Shown here: in pieces, positions 8,998 to 17,690 of the stretch
Layout of the letters: each line of letters starts with the position of its first letter
Numbering within the stretch: the first letter of the stretch is position 1
The notes under the pieces: generated by a model
Database searches by the model: none
The model's input: the letters and a program-made list of their open reading frames with translations, nothing else
Told to the model about the DNA's origin: nothing
Program-made: the position numbers and the translations under genes
Source of the DNA: Mycolicibacter arupensis
GTDB taxonomy: Bacteria; Actinomycetota; Actinomycetes; Mycobacteriales; Mycobacteriaceae
Length of the DNA stretch: 64,000 nt
Reading direction: 5' to 3'
NCBI RefSeq assembly: GCF_002086515.1
Contig: NZ_MVHH01000003.1
Span: forward strand, 1 to 64,000

Positions 8998-9998
8998 CCG
9001 AATCCAAGCCCGACCCCCGCGATGTCGAGACGCGACCCATCTCGGTCGCCGAACTGCTCGCCAAAAACGGCAGCATCGGTTCGCCGCCGGTAACCGGCCG
9101 GCGCCGGCGCAGACGCGGCAACGCCGACGCCGTCACCGTCGCCGAACTGACCGGCGAGATACCAATCATCCGGGATGAGGCCCCACCGGAGCCTGCGCCC
9201 GAGCCCCCTCCCGTAGCCAGTGTCGACGGCGAGCCCAGCGGGGCGCTGCCGATCGGACCGGCGCCCGGTTTCGTCGAAGACGACCAGCCCACGACCGGAC
9301 CCCGCCCCGCGCAACCGGCAGAGCCCGCCCAACGACGCCCCGCCGAGCCGCGCTGGCCCAAGTCCCCACCGCAGCCCCCGCGCGTCACCGGCCCGCTGCA
9401 GAGCCCCTACCCGCGGCCCCTACGTCGGTCCGAGCAACCCGTCGTCGAGAACAAGCAGCCCGAAGAGGCCCACACGGCGGGTTCTGGTGCCGAGCGGATG
9501 CGGCCGGATCCGGTGGATACCTACACCGCGATCGACCTCGATGCGCTTGCTGCCGAGGCCCGCGGCGCCGAGCTGTCCACCGGCGACTCCGCCTTCGTGC
9601 GGTCGATCCTGACCCAGGGCGGCCCCACCGAGCGTGCGAGCGGGTCAGCCCTGGCCGCAGACCCCGACGTCGACGCCGAGGACGCCGGCGGTGACGGTAC
9701 GAGTGCCGAGGCCGATTCCGCCGACCAGTACGTCGGCCGACCGGGCGTGGTCGGCGGCCTTCTGGTGGTGCTGCAGTCGATCCTGGCGGTGGCCTTCGGG
9801 GGTGGCCTGTTCATCGCCTTTGACCAGCTGTGGCGGTGGAACAGCATCGTGGCCCTGGTGCTCACGGTCCTGGTCACCCTGGGTCTGGTGGCCGCGGTCC
9901 AGGCGGTCCGCAAGACCGTCGACATCGTCAGCACACTGATCGCGGTGGCGGTCGGTTTGCTGGTCACACTGGGGCCGCTGGCGCTGCACGCCAATTAG
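8994..9998 (+). CDS. Pro-rich conserved membrane protein, Rv0497-like
   Basis: 334 residues. The first two thirds are low-complexity, Pro/Ala/acidic cytoplasmic sequence with PISVAELLAKNGS near the start and DAVTVAELTGEIPII further on, which look like a repeated short motif (S/TVAELL/T). The last 90 residues form three close membrane helices (VVGGLLVVLQSILAVAFGGG, then a segment starting IVALVLTVLVTLG, then one starting LIAVAVGLLV). Starts within the stop of ppx (ATGA), so the two are coupled. The equivalent M. tuberculosis gene, Rv0497, is a membrane protein of unproven role beside ppx1. The repeated motif could be a docking site for a partner; that is inference. Confidence 0.88.
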   Translation: MTESKPDPRDVETRPISVAELLAKNGSIGSPPVTGRRRRRRGNADAVTVAELTGEIPIIRDEAPPEPAPEPPPVASVDGEPSGALPIGPAPGFVEDDQPTTGPRPAQPAEPAQRRPAEPRWPKSPPQPPRVTGPLQSPYPRPLRRSEQPVVENKQPEEAHTAGSGAERMRPDPVDTYTAIDLDALAAEARGAELSTGDSAFVRSILTQGGPTERASGSALAADPDVDAEDAGGDGTSAEADSADQYVGRPGVVGGLLVVLQSILAVAFGGGLFIAFDQLWRWNSIVALVLTVLVTLGLVAAVQAVRKTVDIVSTLIAVAVGLLVTLGPLALHAN

Positions 9999-10015
9999 CC
10001 GTTCAGTATTAGTCC

Positions 10016-10858
10016 GTGCGCCCTGCCATCAAGGTCGGATTGTCGACCGCGTCGGTCTACCCGCTACGGGCCGAGGCCGCCTTCGAATACGCCGCCCGGC
10101 TCGGCTACGACGGCATCGAACTCATGGTCTGGGGCGAATCAGTCAGCCAGGACATCGGTGCCGTCAAGCGGCTGTCACGCAAGTATCGGGTCCCGGTGCT
10201 CTCGGTGCACGCGCCCTGCTTGTTGATCTCGCAACGCGTATGGGGCTCCAACCCGATCGCGAAGCTGGAACGCAGCGTGCGAGCCGCCGAACAGCTCGAC
10301 GCCCAGACCGTGGTGGTCCATCCGCCGTTTCGCTGGCAGCGGCGGTACGCCGACGGATTCAGCGACCAGGTCGCCGAATTGGAGTCCGCCAGCGACGTGG
10401 CGGTTGCCGTGGAGAACATGTTCCCGTTCCGTGCCGACCGGTTCTTCGGCGCCGATCAGTCCCGCGAGCGGATGCGCCGTCGCGGTGGTGGACCCGGCGC
10501 GGGTATCTCGGCGTTCGCGCCCTCGCACGATCCGCTCGACGGCAACCACGCGCATTACACCCTGGATCTGTCCCACACCTCGACAGCCGGCGCTGACGGG
10601 CTGGAGATGGCGCGCCGGATGGGTTCGGGCCTGACACACCTGCACCTGTGCGACGGCACCGGATTGCCGGCCGACGAGCATCTGGTGCCCGGTCGTGGGG
10701 ACCAGCCCACCGCCGAGGTGTGTCAGCTGCTGGCCGCCAGCGACTTCACCGGTCACGTGGTGCTGGAGGTGACCACCGCGCAGGCGCGGACGCCGCAGGA
10801 GCGTGAGGCGTTGCTGGCCGAATCGCTGCAGTTTGCCCGGACGCACCTGCTGCGCTGA
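10016..10858 (+). CDS. Sugar phosphate isomerase/epimerase-like TIM barrel, Rv0498-like
   Basis: 280-residue protein of the xylose-isomerase-like TIM-barrel/AP endonuclease 2 superfamily: KVGLSTASVYP opens strand 1, AARLGYDGIELMVWG is strand 2, and acidic/His residues at barrel ends (HAPC, VVHPPF, VAVENMF, LDLSHTSTAG, HLHLCDGTG, GHVVLEVTT) give a plausible divalent metal site. Starts at GTG 10016, 17 bases after the previous stop. It sits in the conserved ppx-Rv0497-Rv0498-Rv0499-proC row. Substrate unknown; endonuclease activity is less likely because the lesion-recognition loops of Nfo are not apparent. Confidence 0.88.
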   Translation: MRPAIKVGLSTASVYPLRAEAAFEYAARLGYDGIELMVWGESVSQDIGAVKRLSRKYRVPVLSVHAPCLLISQRVWGSNPIAKLERSVRAAEQLDAQTVVVHPPFRWQRRYADGFSDQVAELESASDVAVAVENMFPFRADRFFGADQSRERMRRRGGGPGAGISAFAPSHDPLDGNHAHYTLDLSHTSTAGADGLEMARRMGSGLTHLHLCDGTGLPADEHLVPGRGDQPTAEVCQLLAASDFTGHVVLEVTTAQARTPQEREALLAESLQFARTHLLR

Positions 10859-10898
10859 TCGCGCACCTGCTGACCGCTGAGACACGAGGAGCACACGC

Positions 10899-11729
10899 GT
10901 GACCGCATCCACCCTCTTCACCGACGCCATGGCCCTGGAGCGCATCGACGGCCACGACCGCGGTGACGATGTGGCGGTGTTCTCCGGGGAGCTCAACGAG
11001 CATTGGACCATCGGACCGAAGGTGCACGGCGGAGCGATGCTCGCGTTGTGCGCCAACGCCGCCCGCACCGCGCACGGTGGCGGACTGCAGCCGGTCGCGG
11101 TGTCCGCCAGCTATCTGTGGGCGCCCGACCCCGGTCGGATGCAACTGGTGGCCACGATCCGCAAGCGTGGCCGCCGCGTCAGCCTCGTCGATGTCGAACT
11201 CAACCAGGGCGAGCGCACCGCGGTACGCGCCGTCGTCACCCTCAGCGAGCCCGAGCATCAAGCCCCGCCTTTGCTGTCGTTCAACCCGGTGGTTCCGCTG
11301 ATGACGCCCGAGCCGCCGCCCGGTCTGGAGCCGATAGGACCGGGCCATCCGATGGAGCACATCGTGCATCTGGCGCACGGGTGCGATATCCGGCCGGCGC
11401 TGACCACGCTGGGTCCTCGCTCAGACGGCGGCCCGCCGGTGATCGAGATGTGGGTGCGGCCCAAGGGTGCCGTGCCCGATGTGCTCTTTGCGCTGCTGTG
11501 CGGCGACGTGTCGGCGCCGGTCACCTATGCCGTCAATCGCCACGGTTGGGCGCCCACCGTCCAGCTGACGGCCTATCTACGTGCCATCCCGGCCGACGGC
11601 TGGCTGCGGGTGATCTGCAGCTGCGTGCAGATCGGCCAGGACTGGTTCGACGAGGACCACACCGTGGTCGACTGCGAGGGCCGAATCGTGGTGCAGACCC
11701 GACAACTGGCGATGGTGCCGAGCCGGTAG
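10899..11729 (+). CDS. Acyl-CoA thioesterase-like protein, Rv0499-like
   Basis: 276 residues forming two fused hotdog-like halves of the TesB-like/4HBT_3 type. The N-terminal half has WTIGPKVHGGAMLALCANAA, where a helix follows the HGG turn of thioesterases, and the second half has a matching core (VTYAVNRHGWAPTVQLTAYLR). Such proteins hydrolyse acyl-CoA esters or act as acyl-binding proteins. GAGGAG lies about 8 bases before the GTG start. It stands at the end of the ppx row; its stop codon abuts the tandem palindromic repeat. Substrate unknown. Confidence 0.85.
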   Translation: MTASTLFTDAMALERIDGHDRGDDVAVFSGELNEHWTIGPKVHGGAMLALCANAARTAHGGGLQPVAVSASYLWAPDPGRMQLVATIRKRGRRVSLVDVELNQGERTAVRAVVTLSEPEHQAPPLLSFNPVVPLMTPEPPPGLEPIGPGHPMEHIVHLAHGCDIRPALTTLGPRSDGGPPVIEMWVRPKGAVPDVLFALLCGDVSAPVTYAVNRHGWAPTVQLTAYLRAIPADGWLRVICSCVQIGQDWFDEDHTVVDCEGRIVVQTRQLAMVPSR

Positions 11730-11827
11730 CGACCCGCCGCGCGTGGCTGCGCCACGCTTGCGATCGCCCGGCTTTTATTTGCGGGCGACCCGCCGCGCGT
11801 GGCTGCGCCACGCTTGCGATCGCCCGG
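11729..11827. repeat. Two tandem copies of a 43-base palindromic unit
   Basis: The same 43 bases occur at 11729-11771 and 11785-11827, separated by 13 bases. Each unit contains the hairpin GCGTGGC-TGC-GCCACGC (11741-11757 and 11797-11813). In the second unit an outer arm, CGGGCGA with TCGCCCG, encloses the inner hairpin. The first copy begins within the TAG of the preceding gene and the second ends 17 bases before proC. Perfect identity of the two units points to recent duplication. The element could end transcription or separate the thioesterase and proC; no T run is present. Confidence 0.85.
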
Positions 11828-11844
11828 TCTGACATGCTGTCGCC

Positions 11845-12705
11845 ATGGCCAGAATTGCGATCATCGGCGGCGGAAACATGGGCGAAGCGCTGCTGGCGGG
11901 ACTGCTCGCCGCCGGTCGCCCAGTCAAGGACCTGGTGGTCGCCGAGCGGTACAGCGAGCGGGCTCGGCAGCTGTCCGAGAAGTACTCGGTGCTGGTCACG
12001 TCGGTCGCTGATGCGGTCGAGAACGCTGCCATCGTGATCGTCGCGGTCAAGCCGCAGGACGTGGACTCTGTGATCGAGGAGTTCGCCAAGAGTGTCACCG
12101 CGTCCTCCGGGGACACTGCCGAACAGGTGCTGGTGACGATCGTGGCCGGACTCACCACCGGCTATGTGGAGTCCAAGCTGCCGGCGGGCGCCGCGGTGGT
12201 GCGTGTGATGCCCAACACCCCGGTCAAGGTCGGTGCAGGCGCCAGCGCGCTGGCCAAGGGACGGTTCCCCAGCAACGAGCAGGTCGCCGATGTGGCCGCC
12301 CTGTTCGATTGCGTCGGAACGGTGGCGATCGTTCCGGAGGAACAGCTGGACGCGGTCACCGCGGTGTCCGGCTCAGGGCCGGCGTATTTCTTCTTGATGG
12401 TCGAGGCCTTGGTGGATGCCGGGGTCGCGGCGGGGCTGAGCCGGCAGGCGGCCACCGACTTGGCGGTCCAGACGATGGCCGGTTCGGCGCAGATGCTGCT
12501 GGACGACGGTGGGGCCGGTGGGGGAGCTGCGAATGCCGGAATCGATACCACTCCGGCCTACCTGAGAGCGATGGTGACGTCCCCTGGCGGCACCACAGCA
12601 GCGGCTTTACGCGAATTGGAGGCCGGTGGCCTGCGGACCTCGGTCGATCGGGCGGTCCAGGCGGCAAAAACCCGCTCTGAGCAGCTAAGAATTACATCCG
12701 AGTAG
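11845..12705 (+). CDS. proC: Pyrroline-5-carboxylate reductase
   Basis: 286 residues. Catalyses the last step of proline synthesis, NAD(P)H-dependent reduction of 1-pyrroline-5-carboxylate. The N-terminal Rossmann fold opens with IAIIGGGNMGEALL, continues through VIVAVKPQDV and VRVMPNTPVKVGAGAS, and the C-terminal helical substrate domain has AVSGSGPAYFFLMVEALVDAG and TSPGGTTAAALRELE, the P5C reductase signature. Length is normal. ATG 11845 stands 17 bases after the palindromic repeat. It precedes Rv0500A, as in other mycobacteria. Confidence 0.97.
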   Translation: MARIAIIGGGNMGEALLAGLLAAGRPVKDLVVAERYSERARQLSEKYSVLVTSVADAVENAAIVIVAVKPQDVDSVIEEFAKSVTASSGDTAEQVLVTIVAGLTTGYVESKLPAGAAVVRVMPNTPVKVGAGASALAKGRFPSNEQVADVAALFDCVGTVAIVPEEQLDAVTAVSGSGPAYFFLMVEALVDAGVAAGLSRQAATDLAVQTMAGSAQMLLDDGGAGGGAANAGIDTTPAYLRAMVTSPGGTTAAALRELEAGGLRTSVDRAVQAAKTRSEQLRITSE

Positions 12706-12843
12706 TTCACTTATTTTTCACATATTGGCCCTCAGTAGTCGCAGGAACCCCATCTGTCCCGCTATTCTCCTTTTGTCTGTGCGTGTGGGCGCAGCGGAGG
12801 GGAAGCCGCTGAGACTGCACGTGCCTGATTGAAATGGGTAACG

Positions 12844-13053
12844 ATGACGTCTGCGAACGGGCCTTCGGCGCGTGACACGACACAATTTCTCACCGTGGCC
12901 GAGGTGGCCGCGCTGATGCGGGTCAGCAAGATGACGGTGTACCGCTTGGTGCACAACGGCGAGCTGCCCGCGGTACGGGTGGGGCGGTCCTTCCGGGTGC
13001 ACGCCAAAGCGGTGCACGACCTGCTGGAAACGTCCTTCTTCGACGCGGGCTAA
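12844..13053 (+). CDS. Small excisionase/MerR-type DNA-binding protein, Rv0500A-like
   Basis: 69 residues built almost wholly from a winged helix-turn-helix of the excisionase (Xis/BldC-like) family: FLTVAEVAALMRVSKMTVYRLVHNGELPAVRVGRSFRVHAK in two parts, recognition helix VSKMTVYRLV and wing RVGRSFRV. Start taken at ATG 12844 (MTSANG...), which fits the conserved mycobacterial N-terminus; an ATG at 12829 is open but adds only five residues. This gene has no phage neighbours, and the orthologue sits in the same place in M. tuberculosis, so it is a chromosomal regulator, not part of a prophage. Targets unknown. A strong hairpin follows at 13077-13108. Confidence 0.92.
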   Translation: MTSANGPSARDTTQFLTVAEVAALMRVSKMTVYRLVHNGELPAVRVGRSFRVHAKAVHDLLETSFFDAG

Positions 13054-13076
13054 GCGCCGGTCGTCACGCAAGCGCC

Positions 13077-13108
13077 CCCCGGGCGTCGCCGCACGGCGAC
13101 GCCCGGGG
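13077..13108 (+). terminator. Strong GC hairpin between Rv0500A-like gene and bS22
   Basis: CCCCGGGCGTCGCC (13077-13090) pairs perfectly with GGCGACGCCCGGGG (13095-13108) around the loop GCAC, 24 bases after the stop codon. No T run follows, which is usual for mycobacterial hairpin terminators. It probably ends or attenuates transcription before the ribosomal protein gene. Confidence 0.65.
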
Positions 13109-13236
13109 TCGGCTGTGCTGGCGGCCCGGCCAGGTGCGGTTTTCCGGTCCGTGCCTGCCTACGGGTAAAGTAACCGGGTCGATCAAGTTCAGCGGCGCCC
13201 ACTCGTCGGCGCGGGCAGAAGCAGATAGCGGAGTTC

Positions 13237-13338
13237 ATGGGTTCAGTCATCAAGAAGCGGCGCAAGCGCATGTCGAAGAAGAAGCACCGCAAGCTGCTTC
13301 GCCGTACCCGCGTGCAGCGCAGAAAACTCGGCAAGTAA
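13237..13338 (+). CDS. Small ribosomal subunit protein bS22 (Rv0500B-like, AURKAIP1/mS38-like)
   Basis: 33-residue, extremely basic protein: [18 protein letters not shown] followed by [15 protein letters not shown]. It is the actinobacterial AURKAIP1/COX24-domain protein, seen as bS22 near the decoding site in mycobacterial ribosome structures and related to mitochondrial mS38. The whole chain is the conserved basic motif, so length is as expected. The ATG at 13237 is followed by a TAA at 13336-13338. It lies between the excisionase-type gene and galE2, as in M. tuberculosis. Confidence 0.93.
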
Positions 13339-13419
13339 CCCGCTGGGGCCCGTCCACTTTCAGGTAAGCCGAAGCCGATGCCGGTATTGCTTTTCCGGCC
13401 CGGCCGTTAGGCTGACGGG

Positions 13420-14535
13420 GTGGACGAGGCCGGACCCCCGAGCGACGGCACGCGAAGTGACTCCCGGCATTACCCCAAGGTTGTGTTGGTCACCGGTGCG
13501 TGCCGCTTCCTGGGTGGTTTCCTCACCGCGAGACTCACGCAGAACCCGTTGATCAATCGGGTGATCGCTGTGGATGCGGTCATGCCGAGCAAGGACATGC
13601 TGCGTCGAATGGGGCGCGCCGAGTTTGTCCGTGCCGACATCCGCAACCCCTTTATCGCCAAGGTGATTCGAAACAGCGAAGTCGACACCGTCGTGCATGC
13701 CGCGGCGGCGTCCTACGTGCCGAGATCTGGCGGGGGCGCGGCGCTCAAAGAGTTCAACGTGATGGGCGCGATGCAGTTGTTCGCCGCCTGTCAGAAGGCC
13801 CCGTCGGTGCGGCGGGTGGTGCTCAAGTCGACCTCAGAGGTCTATGGGTCCTGCTCTCGCGACCCGGTGCTGTTCTCCGAGGACACCTCAAGTCGCCGGC
13901 CGCCCACCCAGGGCTTTCCTCGCGACAGCATCGACATCGAGGGCTACGCCCGCGGGCTGGGAAGGCGTCGGCCCGACATCGCGGTCACCATCTTGCGGAT
14001 GGCCAACATGATCGGCCCGGCCATGGATACCGCGCTGTCGCGCTATCTGGCCGGCCCGCTGGTTCCGATGGTGCTGGGCCGAGACGCGCGCCTGCAGCTG
14101 CTGCACGAGCAAGACGCACTGGGCGCATTGGAGCGGGCCACCACGGCCGGCAAGGCCGGCACCTTCAACATCGGCGCGGACGGCATCATCATGATGTCGC
14201 AGGCGATCCGCCGGTCTGGCCGCATTCCGATCCCACTGCCCGGCGTCGGCCTGTGGGCATTGGACTCACTGCGGCGGGCGAACAACTACACCGAGATCAA
14301 CCGGGAGCAGCTCGATTATCTGAGCTTTGGTCGGGTGATGGACACGACTAGAATGCGAACCGAACTTGGTTACAGCACCAAGTGGACCACCGCAGAAGCA
14401 TTCGATGACTATGTGCGTGGTCGAGGGCTCAGCCCGATCGTTGACCCCAAGTGGGTCCGTTCGGTGGAGCAGCGAACGGTGAGCGCAGCGCAGCGCCTGG
14501 GGGAAATAGGCGTCAACAAGGTGCGGGGAGGGTAA
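13420..14535 (+). CDS. galE2: NAD-dependent epimerase/dehydratase, GalE2-like
   Basis: 371-residue extended short-chain dehydrogenase, closely like Rv0501. The nucleotide loop is VTGACRFLGG, a variant of TGxxGxxG in which the middle glycine is replaced. The conserved Ser is in LKSTSEVYG, but the YxxxK pair of true UDP-galactose epimerases is not found: the segment IDIEGYARGLGRR has tyrosine without the lysine. NAD binding is likely while classical epimerase chemistry is doubtful. The GTG start at 13420 has TAGGCT 6 bases upstream, a leaderless layout. It is followed after 3 bases by the acyltransferase, so the two form a unit, perhaps in envelope lipid or sugar metabolism. Confidence 0.88.
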   Translation: MDEAGPPSDGTRSDSRHYPKVVLVTGACRFLGGFLTARLTQNPLINRVIAVDAVMPSKDMLRRMGRAEFVRADIRNPFIAKVIRNSEVDTVVHAAAASYVPRSGGGAALKEFNVMGAMQLFAACQKAPSVRRVVLKSTSEVYGSCSRDPVLFSEDTSSRRPPTQGFPRDSIDIEGYARGLGRRRPDIAVTILRMANMIGPAMDTALSRYLAGPLVPMVLGRDARLQLLHEQDALGALERATTAGKAGTFNIGADGIIMMSQAIRRSGRIPIPLPGVGLWALDSLRRANNYTEINREQLDYLSFGRVMDTTRMRTELGYSTKWTTAEAFDDYVRGRGLSPIVDPKWVRSVEQRTVSAAQRLGEIGVNKVRGG

Positions 14536-14538
14536 CGC

Positions 14539-15567
14539 ATGGCGGATGATTCGAGGGCGAAAGTCATTCCGCTGCACAAGCATTCAGGATCTGTGCGGCG
14601 ACATCCATCAGCACTGGGCAGCCCGTCCAAACAGGCCTCCACAAGACAGACCGCAGCAGTTGTCAGCGAGCTTGACGAGCGCCGCGGAGGGACCGGTGCG
14701 TCGGTGCCGGCACCGCCCACCCCGAGCGAGTTCACCAGCAGGGTGGCCGCCATTGCGGCGTTCCTGCGGGAGCGCATCACCGGGGATTACCAGGTCGACG
14801 AATTCGGGTTCGATCCGCACTTCAACGAGGCCGTCGTGCTCCCGTTGCTGCGGATGTTCTTCAACGACTGGTTCCGCGTCGAGGTCAGCGGTATCGAGAA
14901 CCTTCCCGTCGAGGGGCCCGCGCTGGTGGTGGCCAACCACGCCGGAGTGTTGCCGATGGACGCCCTGATGCTGTCGGTGGCGGTCCACGACCACCATCCC
15001 GACCACCGGAACCTGCGGATGCTCGCCGCTGACCTGGTCTTCGATCTGCCGATGATCGGCCCGACCGCCCGAAAAGCCGGCCACACCATGGCCTGCACGG
15101 CTGATGCCAATCGGCTACTGGAGAGCGGCGAACTGACCGCTGTGTTCCCCGAGGGCTACAAGGGCCTGGGCAAGCGCTTCAAGGACCGCTACAAGCTGCA
15201 GCGTTTCGGGCGCGGGGGCTTCGTCTCGGCGGCGCTGCGCAGCAAGGCCCCGATCGTGCCGTGCTCGATCGTCGGCTCCGAAGAGATCTACCCGATGATC
15301 GCCGACGTCAAGCTGCTGGCCCGGTTGCTGGGTGTGCCCTATTTCCCGATCACGCCGCTGTTCCCGCTGGCAGGGCCCGCAGGTCTGGTGCCGATGCCGT
15401 CCAAGTGGCACATCGCCTTCGGTGAGCCGATTCCGACCACCGACTACGAGGCCGGTGCCGCTGAGGACCCCATGGTCACCTTCGAGCTGACCGACCAGGT
15501 GCGCGAGACCATCCAGCAGACGCTGTACCGGCTGCTGGCCGGCCGCCGCAACATGTTCTTCGGCTGA
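14539..15567 (+). CDS. Lysophospholipid acyltransferase-family protein, Rv0502-like
   Basis: 342 residues with a PlsC-like acyltransferase domain from about residue 110. The histidine motif is ANHAGVLPMDALML and the second motif is VFPEGYKGLGK, which correspond to the NHX(4)D-like and FPEG motifs that transfer acyl groups to lysolipids. About 80 disordered residues precede the domain. There is no long membrane helix, so it is probably peripheral. It starts three bases after the galE2 stop. A palindrome at 15593-15649 follows before the converging gene. The acceptor lipid is unknown. In M. tuberculosis cmaA2 (Rv0503c) comes next; it is absent here. Confidence 0.88.
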   Translation: MADDSRAKVIPLHKHSGSVRRHPSALGSPSKQASTRQTAAVVSELDERRGGTGASVPAPPTPSEFTSRVAAIAAFLRERITGDYQVDEFGFDPHFNEAVVLPLLRMFFNDWFRVEVSGIENLPVEGPALVVANHAGVLPMDALMLSVAVHDHHPDHRNLRMLAADLVFDLPMIGPTARKAGHTMACTADANRLLESGELTAVFPEGYKGLGKRFKDRYKLQRFGRGGFVSAALRSKAPIVPCSIVGSEEIYPMIADVKLLARLLGVPYFPITPLFPLAGPAGLVPMPSKWHIAFGEPIPTTDYEAGAAEDPMVTFELTDQVRETIQQTLYRLLAGRRNMFFG

Positions 15568-15592
15568 GCCGCGCGGAGCCGCGCTCACTCCG

Positions 15593-15649
15593 TGAGATTG
15601 CGGTCAGGGCTGTGCGGAAGGCGTGCCCACAGCCGCACGCGCAATCTCA
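15593..15649. repeat. Long imperfect hairpin in a convergent intergenic region
   Basis: Outer arms TGAGATTGCG (15593-15602) and CGCAATCTCA (15640-15649) pair perfectly, and inner arms GGCTGTG (15608-15614) and CACAGCC (15628-15634) pair inside them. It lies between the stop codons of two converging genes, 26 bases from one and 14 from the other, so a bidirectional terminator is the simplest reading. The symmetry and sharp ends also fit a dispersed palindromic repeat unit. Confidence 0.7.
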
Positions 15650-15662
15650 GCGGCCAAGCGGC

Positions 15663-16190
15663 CTACTTTTTGCCCAGCGCCCGGTCGCGCATCGCCTCCA
15701 GGGCGGCGATCGTCTTGGCCTCGGTGTCGGCGTCCTGGTTGACCGACTCACCGAGCATGGTGACCACACTGGTCACCACCGGCTCGCCGTTGGCGTCGGT
15801 GACCTCGCTGCGGACCTCACTGACCACCGTGCCGTGCGACTCGATCACCGAGTCCAGATAGGTGTCGAAGAACAGCTTGTCACCGGCCACGATCGGCCGG
15901 TGAAAGGTGAACTTCTGGTCGCGGTGCAGCACCCGGGCGATGTTGATCGGGAGGTCGAACTTGTCGAAGATCTCCAGCTGCACCTGTCGGCCGGCGACCG
16001 CGAGAAAGGTCAGCGACGCCACCAGCGCGGAGTGCCCGGACTCGGCTGCCGCGGCCTCGTCGAAATGGGCCGGATGCTCGTCTTTGACGGAGCGGGCGAA
16101 CTCGCGAATCTTCTCCCGGCTGACCTCGAAGTAGTCCGGGAACCGGTAGTGGGCTCCGACCATTCGCTGTGACTCGGTGTGTACTGACAT
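15663..16190 (-). CDS. HadA-like (3R)-hydroxyacyl-ACP dehydratase-family protein, Rv0504c-like
   Basis: 175 residues of the MaoC/FAS1-dehydratase hotdog family, UPF0336. The conserved start [20 protein letters not shown] and the central [18 protein letters not shown] block match the HadA/HadC type subunits (Rv0635, Rv0637) and Rv0504c. HadA-type chains lack the catalytic Asp/His of HadB and act as the substrate-binding half, so a HadB-like partner is expected; none is in the window. AGGGG lies 10 bases before ATG 16190. It may take part in meromycolate or other acyl-chain dehydration; the actual role of Rv0504c-type proteins is unproven. Confidence 0.87.
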   Translation of the reverse strand: MSVHTESQRMVGAHYRFPDYFEVSREKIREFARSVKDEHPAHFDEAAAAESGHSALVASLTFLAVAGRQVQLEIFDKFDLPINIARVLHRDQKFTFHRPIVAGDKLFFDTYLDSVIESHGTVVSEVRSEVTDANGEPVVTSVVTMLGESVNQDADTEAKTIAALEAMRDRALGKK

Positions 16191-16249
16191 GCCGGTTTAC
16201 CCCTCCGCTCGCCGTGGTGCTCGGCGGCGGAAGCCTATCAGCGAGCAGG

Positions 16250-17140
16250 TCAGCCGCGCTCGTTCCGGTGCGCGACGGCTGCGGCCAGGGCCCCGCCGAC
16301 GGCGCCCAGCGCCAGCGCCGACGGCACCCCGATGCGTGCCGCCCGCCGCGCGGTGCGGAAGTCGCGGATCTCCCAGCCGCGCTTGCGCGCCATCTCCCGC
16401 AGCGCGGCGTCGGGGTTGATCGCCACCGCCGTACCCACCAGCGACAACATCGGCACGTCATTGAAGCTGTCGGAGTAAGCCGTGCAGCGGCGCAGGTTCA
16501 GGCCCTCGCGGATCGCCAGCGACCGCACCGCGTGGGCCTTGCCCGGTCCATGCAGGATCTCGCCGACCAAGCGGCCGGTGAACACTCCGTCGACCGACTC
16601 GGCGACGGTGCCCAGTGCGCCGGTCAGCCCCAGCCGTCGAGCGATGGTCTCGGCAAGCTCGTAAGGCGTCGCGGTGACCAACCACACCTGCTGGCCGGCA
16701 TCGAGGTGCATCTGGGCCAACTCGCGGGTTCCCGGCCAGATCTTGTCGGCAATGATCTCGTCGTAGATCTCCTCGCCCAGATCCACCAGTTCGGAGACCG
16801 GCCGGCCTTCAATGAAGGCCAGTGCCTTGCGCCGACCGGCAGCGACATCGTCGCTGTTCTCCTTGCCGGTGAGCTGAAATTTCGCCTGGGCATAGACGAA
16901 TCCGAGGACGTCGCCGTAGGTGAAGTAGTTGCGTGCGGCCAGCCCCCGGCCGAAATGCACCATCGACGAGCCGTGGACCAGGGTGTTGTCGACGTCGAAG
17001 AACGCGGCGGCGGTCAGGTCGACCGGTGCGGGGTTGTCGGACTCGGTCACATCGATGAGCGCCCGATCCACACTGGGGTCGCTGGTCAGCGCTGTCACGG
17101 CGGCTGTCGACTCCTGTTCGGCAGGGTCCGGCGGTGCCAT
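16250..17140 (-). CDS. serB1: HAD-family phosphatase, SerB1-like
   Basis: 296 residues. A HAD phosphatase core has FFDVDNTLV (nucleophile and acid aspartates), the second motif in [11 protein letters not shown], lysine in GPGKAHAV and the metal-binding [10 protein letters not shown]. The SerB-like IB subfamily includes phosphoserine phosphatases and lysophosphatidic or other lipid phosphatases; the name serB1 comes from Rv0505c, and the ACT domains of the main SerB2 are absent. A C-terminal hydrophobic stretch ([20 protein letters not shown]) could anchor it. GTG 17143 and ATG 17140 are adjacent; AAGGAG spaced 6 bases favours ATG. True substrate uncertain. Confidence 0.88.
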   Translation of the reverse strand: MAPPDPAEQESTAAVTALTSDPSVDRALIDVTESDNPAPVDLTAAAFFDVDNTLVHGSSMVHFGRGLAARNYFTYGDVLGFVYAQAKFQLTGKENSDDVAAGRRKALAFIEGRPVSELVDLGEEIYDEIIADKIWPGTRELAQMHLDAGQQVWLVTATPYELAETIARRLGLTGALGTVAESVDGVFTGRLVGEILHGPGKAHAVRSLAIREGLNLRRCTAYSDSFNDVPMLSLVGTAVAINPDAALREMARKRGWEIRDFRTARRAARIGVPSALALGAVGGALAAAVAHRNERG

Positions 17141-17195
17141 CACCGACTCCTTCCACCGCTCGTCTTGACGGCCGGTGCTGCGGCCGCCATCAACC

Positions 17196-17654
17196 CTATC
17201 CGCCAGTCCCGCCGATCACCCCCAGGTGATCGCGTAGATCACCTTTGAGGTCGAACATCGAATAGTCGCGGAATCGGAATCGCCAGCTGTCGTCGATGCG
17301 CTCGAATTCGTCGTGATAGCGGCCGGCGGCGATCACCTGCAGGGCAACGGCGTCGGTCTGCTGGAGCACCGTGTAGTACGAGCGGCAGGTTGCGGTCCCG
17401 GCGGCCTCATCGATCTCGAGGATCGGGTTAGTGATCACATGCTTGGTCCGGGGCGTGCCGTCGGCATGGATGGTGACCAGCCCGCGCCACAGCTGCAGAA
17501 TCCCGGCGCTGTCGAGGATCACGGTGCCCTCGGGGTCGGCCTTGATGCGGGCGTGGGTAAACAGGGCAGCCGCGGCGTCCAAGTCGCCGGCATCCATCAA
17601 CTCCGCGTAGCGGTACAGCAGGTTCGTGATCGACACCGCGCTTCCGCTGGACAT
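17196..17654 (-). CDS. SnoaL-like/NTF2-fold protein
   Basis: 152 residues from ATG 17654 (an in-frame GTG lies two codons upstream). The chain has the SnoaL-like cone fold pattern: an N-terminal helix pair ([24 protein letters not shown]), a histidine in [18 protein letters not shown] and a final [20 protein letters not shown] strand pair. Members act as small-molecule isomerases, cyclases or dioxygenase beta subunits. It is divergent from the glutaredoxin-like gene with a 36-base gap. M. tuberculosis has mmpS2/mmpL2 hereabouts, which are absent. Function not assignable from sequence. Confidence 0.85.
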   Translation of the reverse strand: MSSGSAVSITNLLYRYAELMDAGDLDAAAALFTHARIKADPEGTVILDSAGILQLWRGLVTIHADGTPRTKHVITNPILEIDEAAGTATCRSYYTVLQQTDAVALQVIAAGRYHDEFERIDDSWRFRFRDYSMFDLKGDLRDHLGVIGGTGG

Positions 17655-17690
17655 AGCCACAACATAACCACCGTGCGCCACACTGGAGCC

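Noticed and set aside
8070..9332. 420-codon minus-strand open frame opposite ppx and the Rv0497-like gene
   Set aside because: Ser/Arg/Pro-rich shadow frame; ppx is certain on the other strand.
11729..11827. Repeat as an integration site or part of an insertion sequence
   Set aside because: No transposase or integrase gene nearby and no longer direct repeats; units are too short for an IS.
12844..13053. Excisionase-like gene as a sign of prophage
   Set aside because: Neighbours proC, bS22 and galE2 keep the normal mycobacterial order, and no integrase or structural phage gene is present.
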